Assembly: GCA_007859995.1 (NCBI GenBank)
Contig: SMSL01000019.1
Coordinates: 1 to 64,000 of the forward strand
DNA from: Candidatus Brocadiaceae bacterium S225
Lineage (GTDB): Bacteria; Planctomycetota; Brocadiia; Brocadiales; Scalinduaceae
Direction of reading: 5' to 3'
Length of the DNA: 64,000 nt
Shown here: piece after piece, positions 63,911 to 64,000 of the stretch
Numbering within the stretch: position 1 is the stretch's first letter
Layout: the number at the start of each line of letters is the position of its first letter
Notes under the pieces: model-generated
Database searches by the model: none
What the model was told of the DNA's origin: nothing
The model's input: only the letters and a program-made list of their open reading frames with translations
Position numbers and translations under genes: made by a program

Positions 63911-64000
63911 TAAGTCTGCCTCCTGAAAATATTGATATAAATCAAAGCTTAATAATTTTACGAATCAGGGAATTAAGAAATCCCTGATTCGCTTAATTGC

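Noticed and set aside
1..64000. CRISPR array, rRNA or tRNA gene
   Set aside because: No regularly spaced repeats of CRISPR size, no rRNA-like sequence, and no clear tRNA cloverleaf was seen by eye; a tRNA scan was not possible.

Overview
The window is AT-rich bacterial chromosome with mixed strands, short operons and many gene-free gaps. A PEP-CTERM protein, an ECF sigma factor next to an anti-sigma/PilZ fusion, several B12-binding radical SAM enzymes, an outer-membrane barrel (so a Gram-negative envelope) and many mobile-element scars suggest a Planctomycetes-type organism, perhaps an anammox relative of the Scalindua/Brocadia kind. That assignment is inference; no rRNA, tRNA or anammox marker gene is present.

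Layout. 1-9.1 kb: a secreted protein of unknown function, a three-gene operon (TIM-barrel protein, B12 radical SAM enzyme, LPG-synthase-like membrane protein), a membrane protein with a GAF-like domain, an orphan AsrA/HydB-like ferredoxin protein and a PilZ protein. 9.1-21 kb: a stress and housekeeping block on the minus strand (beta-CASP nuclease, FmdB zinc ribbon, ABC-F ATPase, HAD phosphatase, three universal stress proteins, ACR3 arsenite exporter, SurE, cupin lipoprotein, GH15-like hydrolase, DUF2180 protein). 21-25 kb: histone H1-like protein, recN and a ParE-type toxin-antitoxin pair. 25-30 kb: an ABC export operon with a LolA-like protein and a beta-barrel, ending in a decayed acyl-adenylating-enzyme gene. 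30-33 kb: PEP-CTERM protein, anti-sigma/PilZ protein and ECF sigma factor. 33.2-35 kb: a cysK pseudogene split by a decayed ISAzo13-type element.

35.5-40.6 kb is the most unusual part: a tight operon for a PaaK/LuxE-like adenylating enzyme, an amidohydrolase, a ThiF/MccB-like E1 enzyme, a tryptophanase-like PLP enzyme and a small HExxH metalloprotein. I do not recognise this combination; it looks like an uncharacterised biosynthetic or peptide/amino-acid modification system. 40.6-44.8 kb is accessory DNA with a RAYT transposase, two MITE-like elements, a glutamate-receptor-like potassium channel and a spore-photoproduct-lyase-like gene.

45-64 kb is mostly core: cyclophilin, cold-shock protein, aroA, hemC, GNAT, TPR protein, dus, then the block tatD-radical SAM fusion / yraN / rplS / trmD / rpsP / ffh, then murA, fabD, another B12 radical SAM gene, thiC and an HD-domain phosphohydrolase. 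Three MITE-like insertions (168, 168 and 166 bp) each carry perfect 9-bp target duplications. The cysK gap is exactly repaired when the IS plus one 3-bp duplication is removed.
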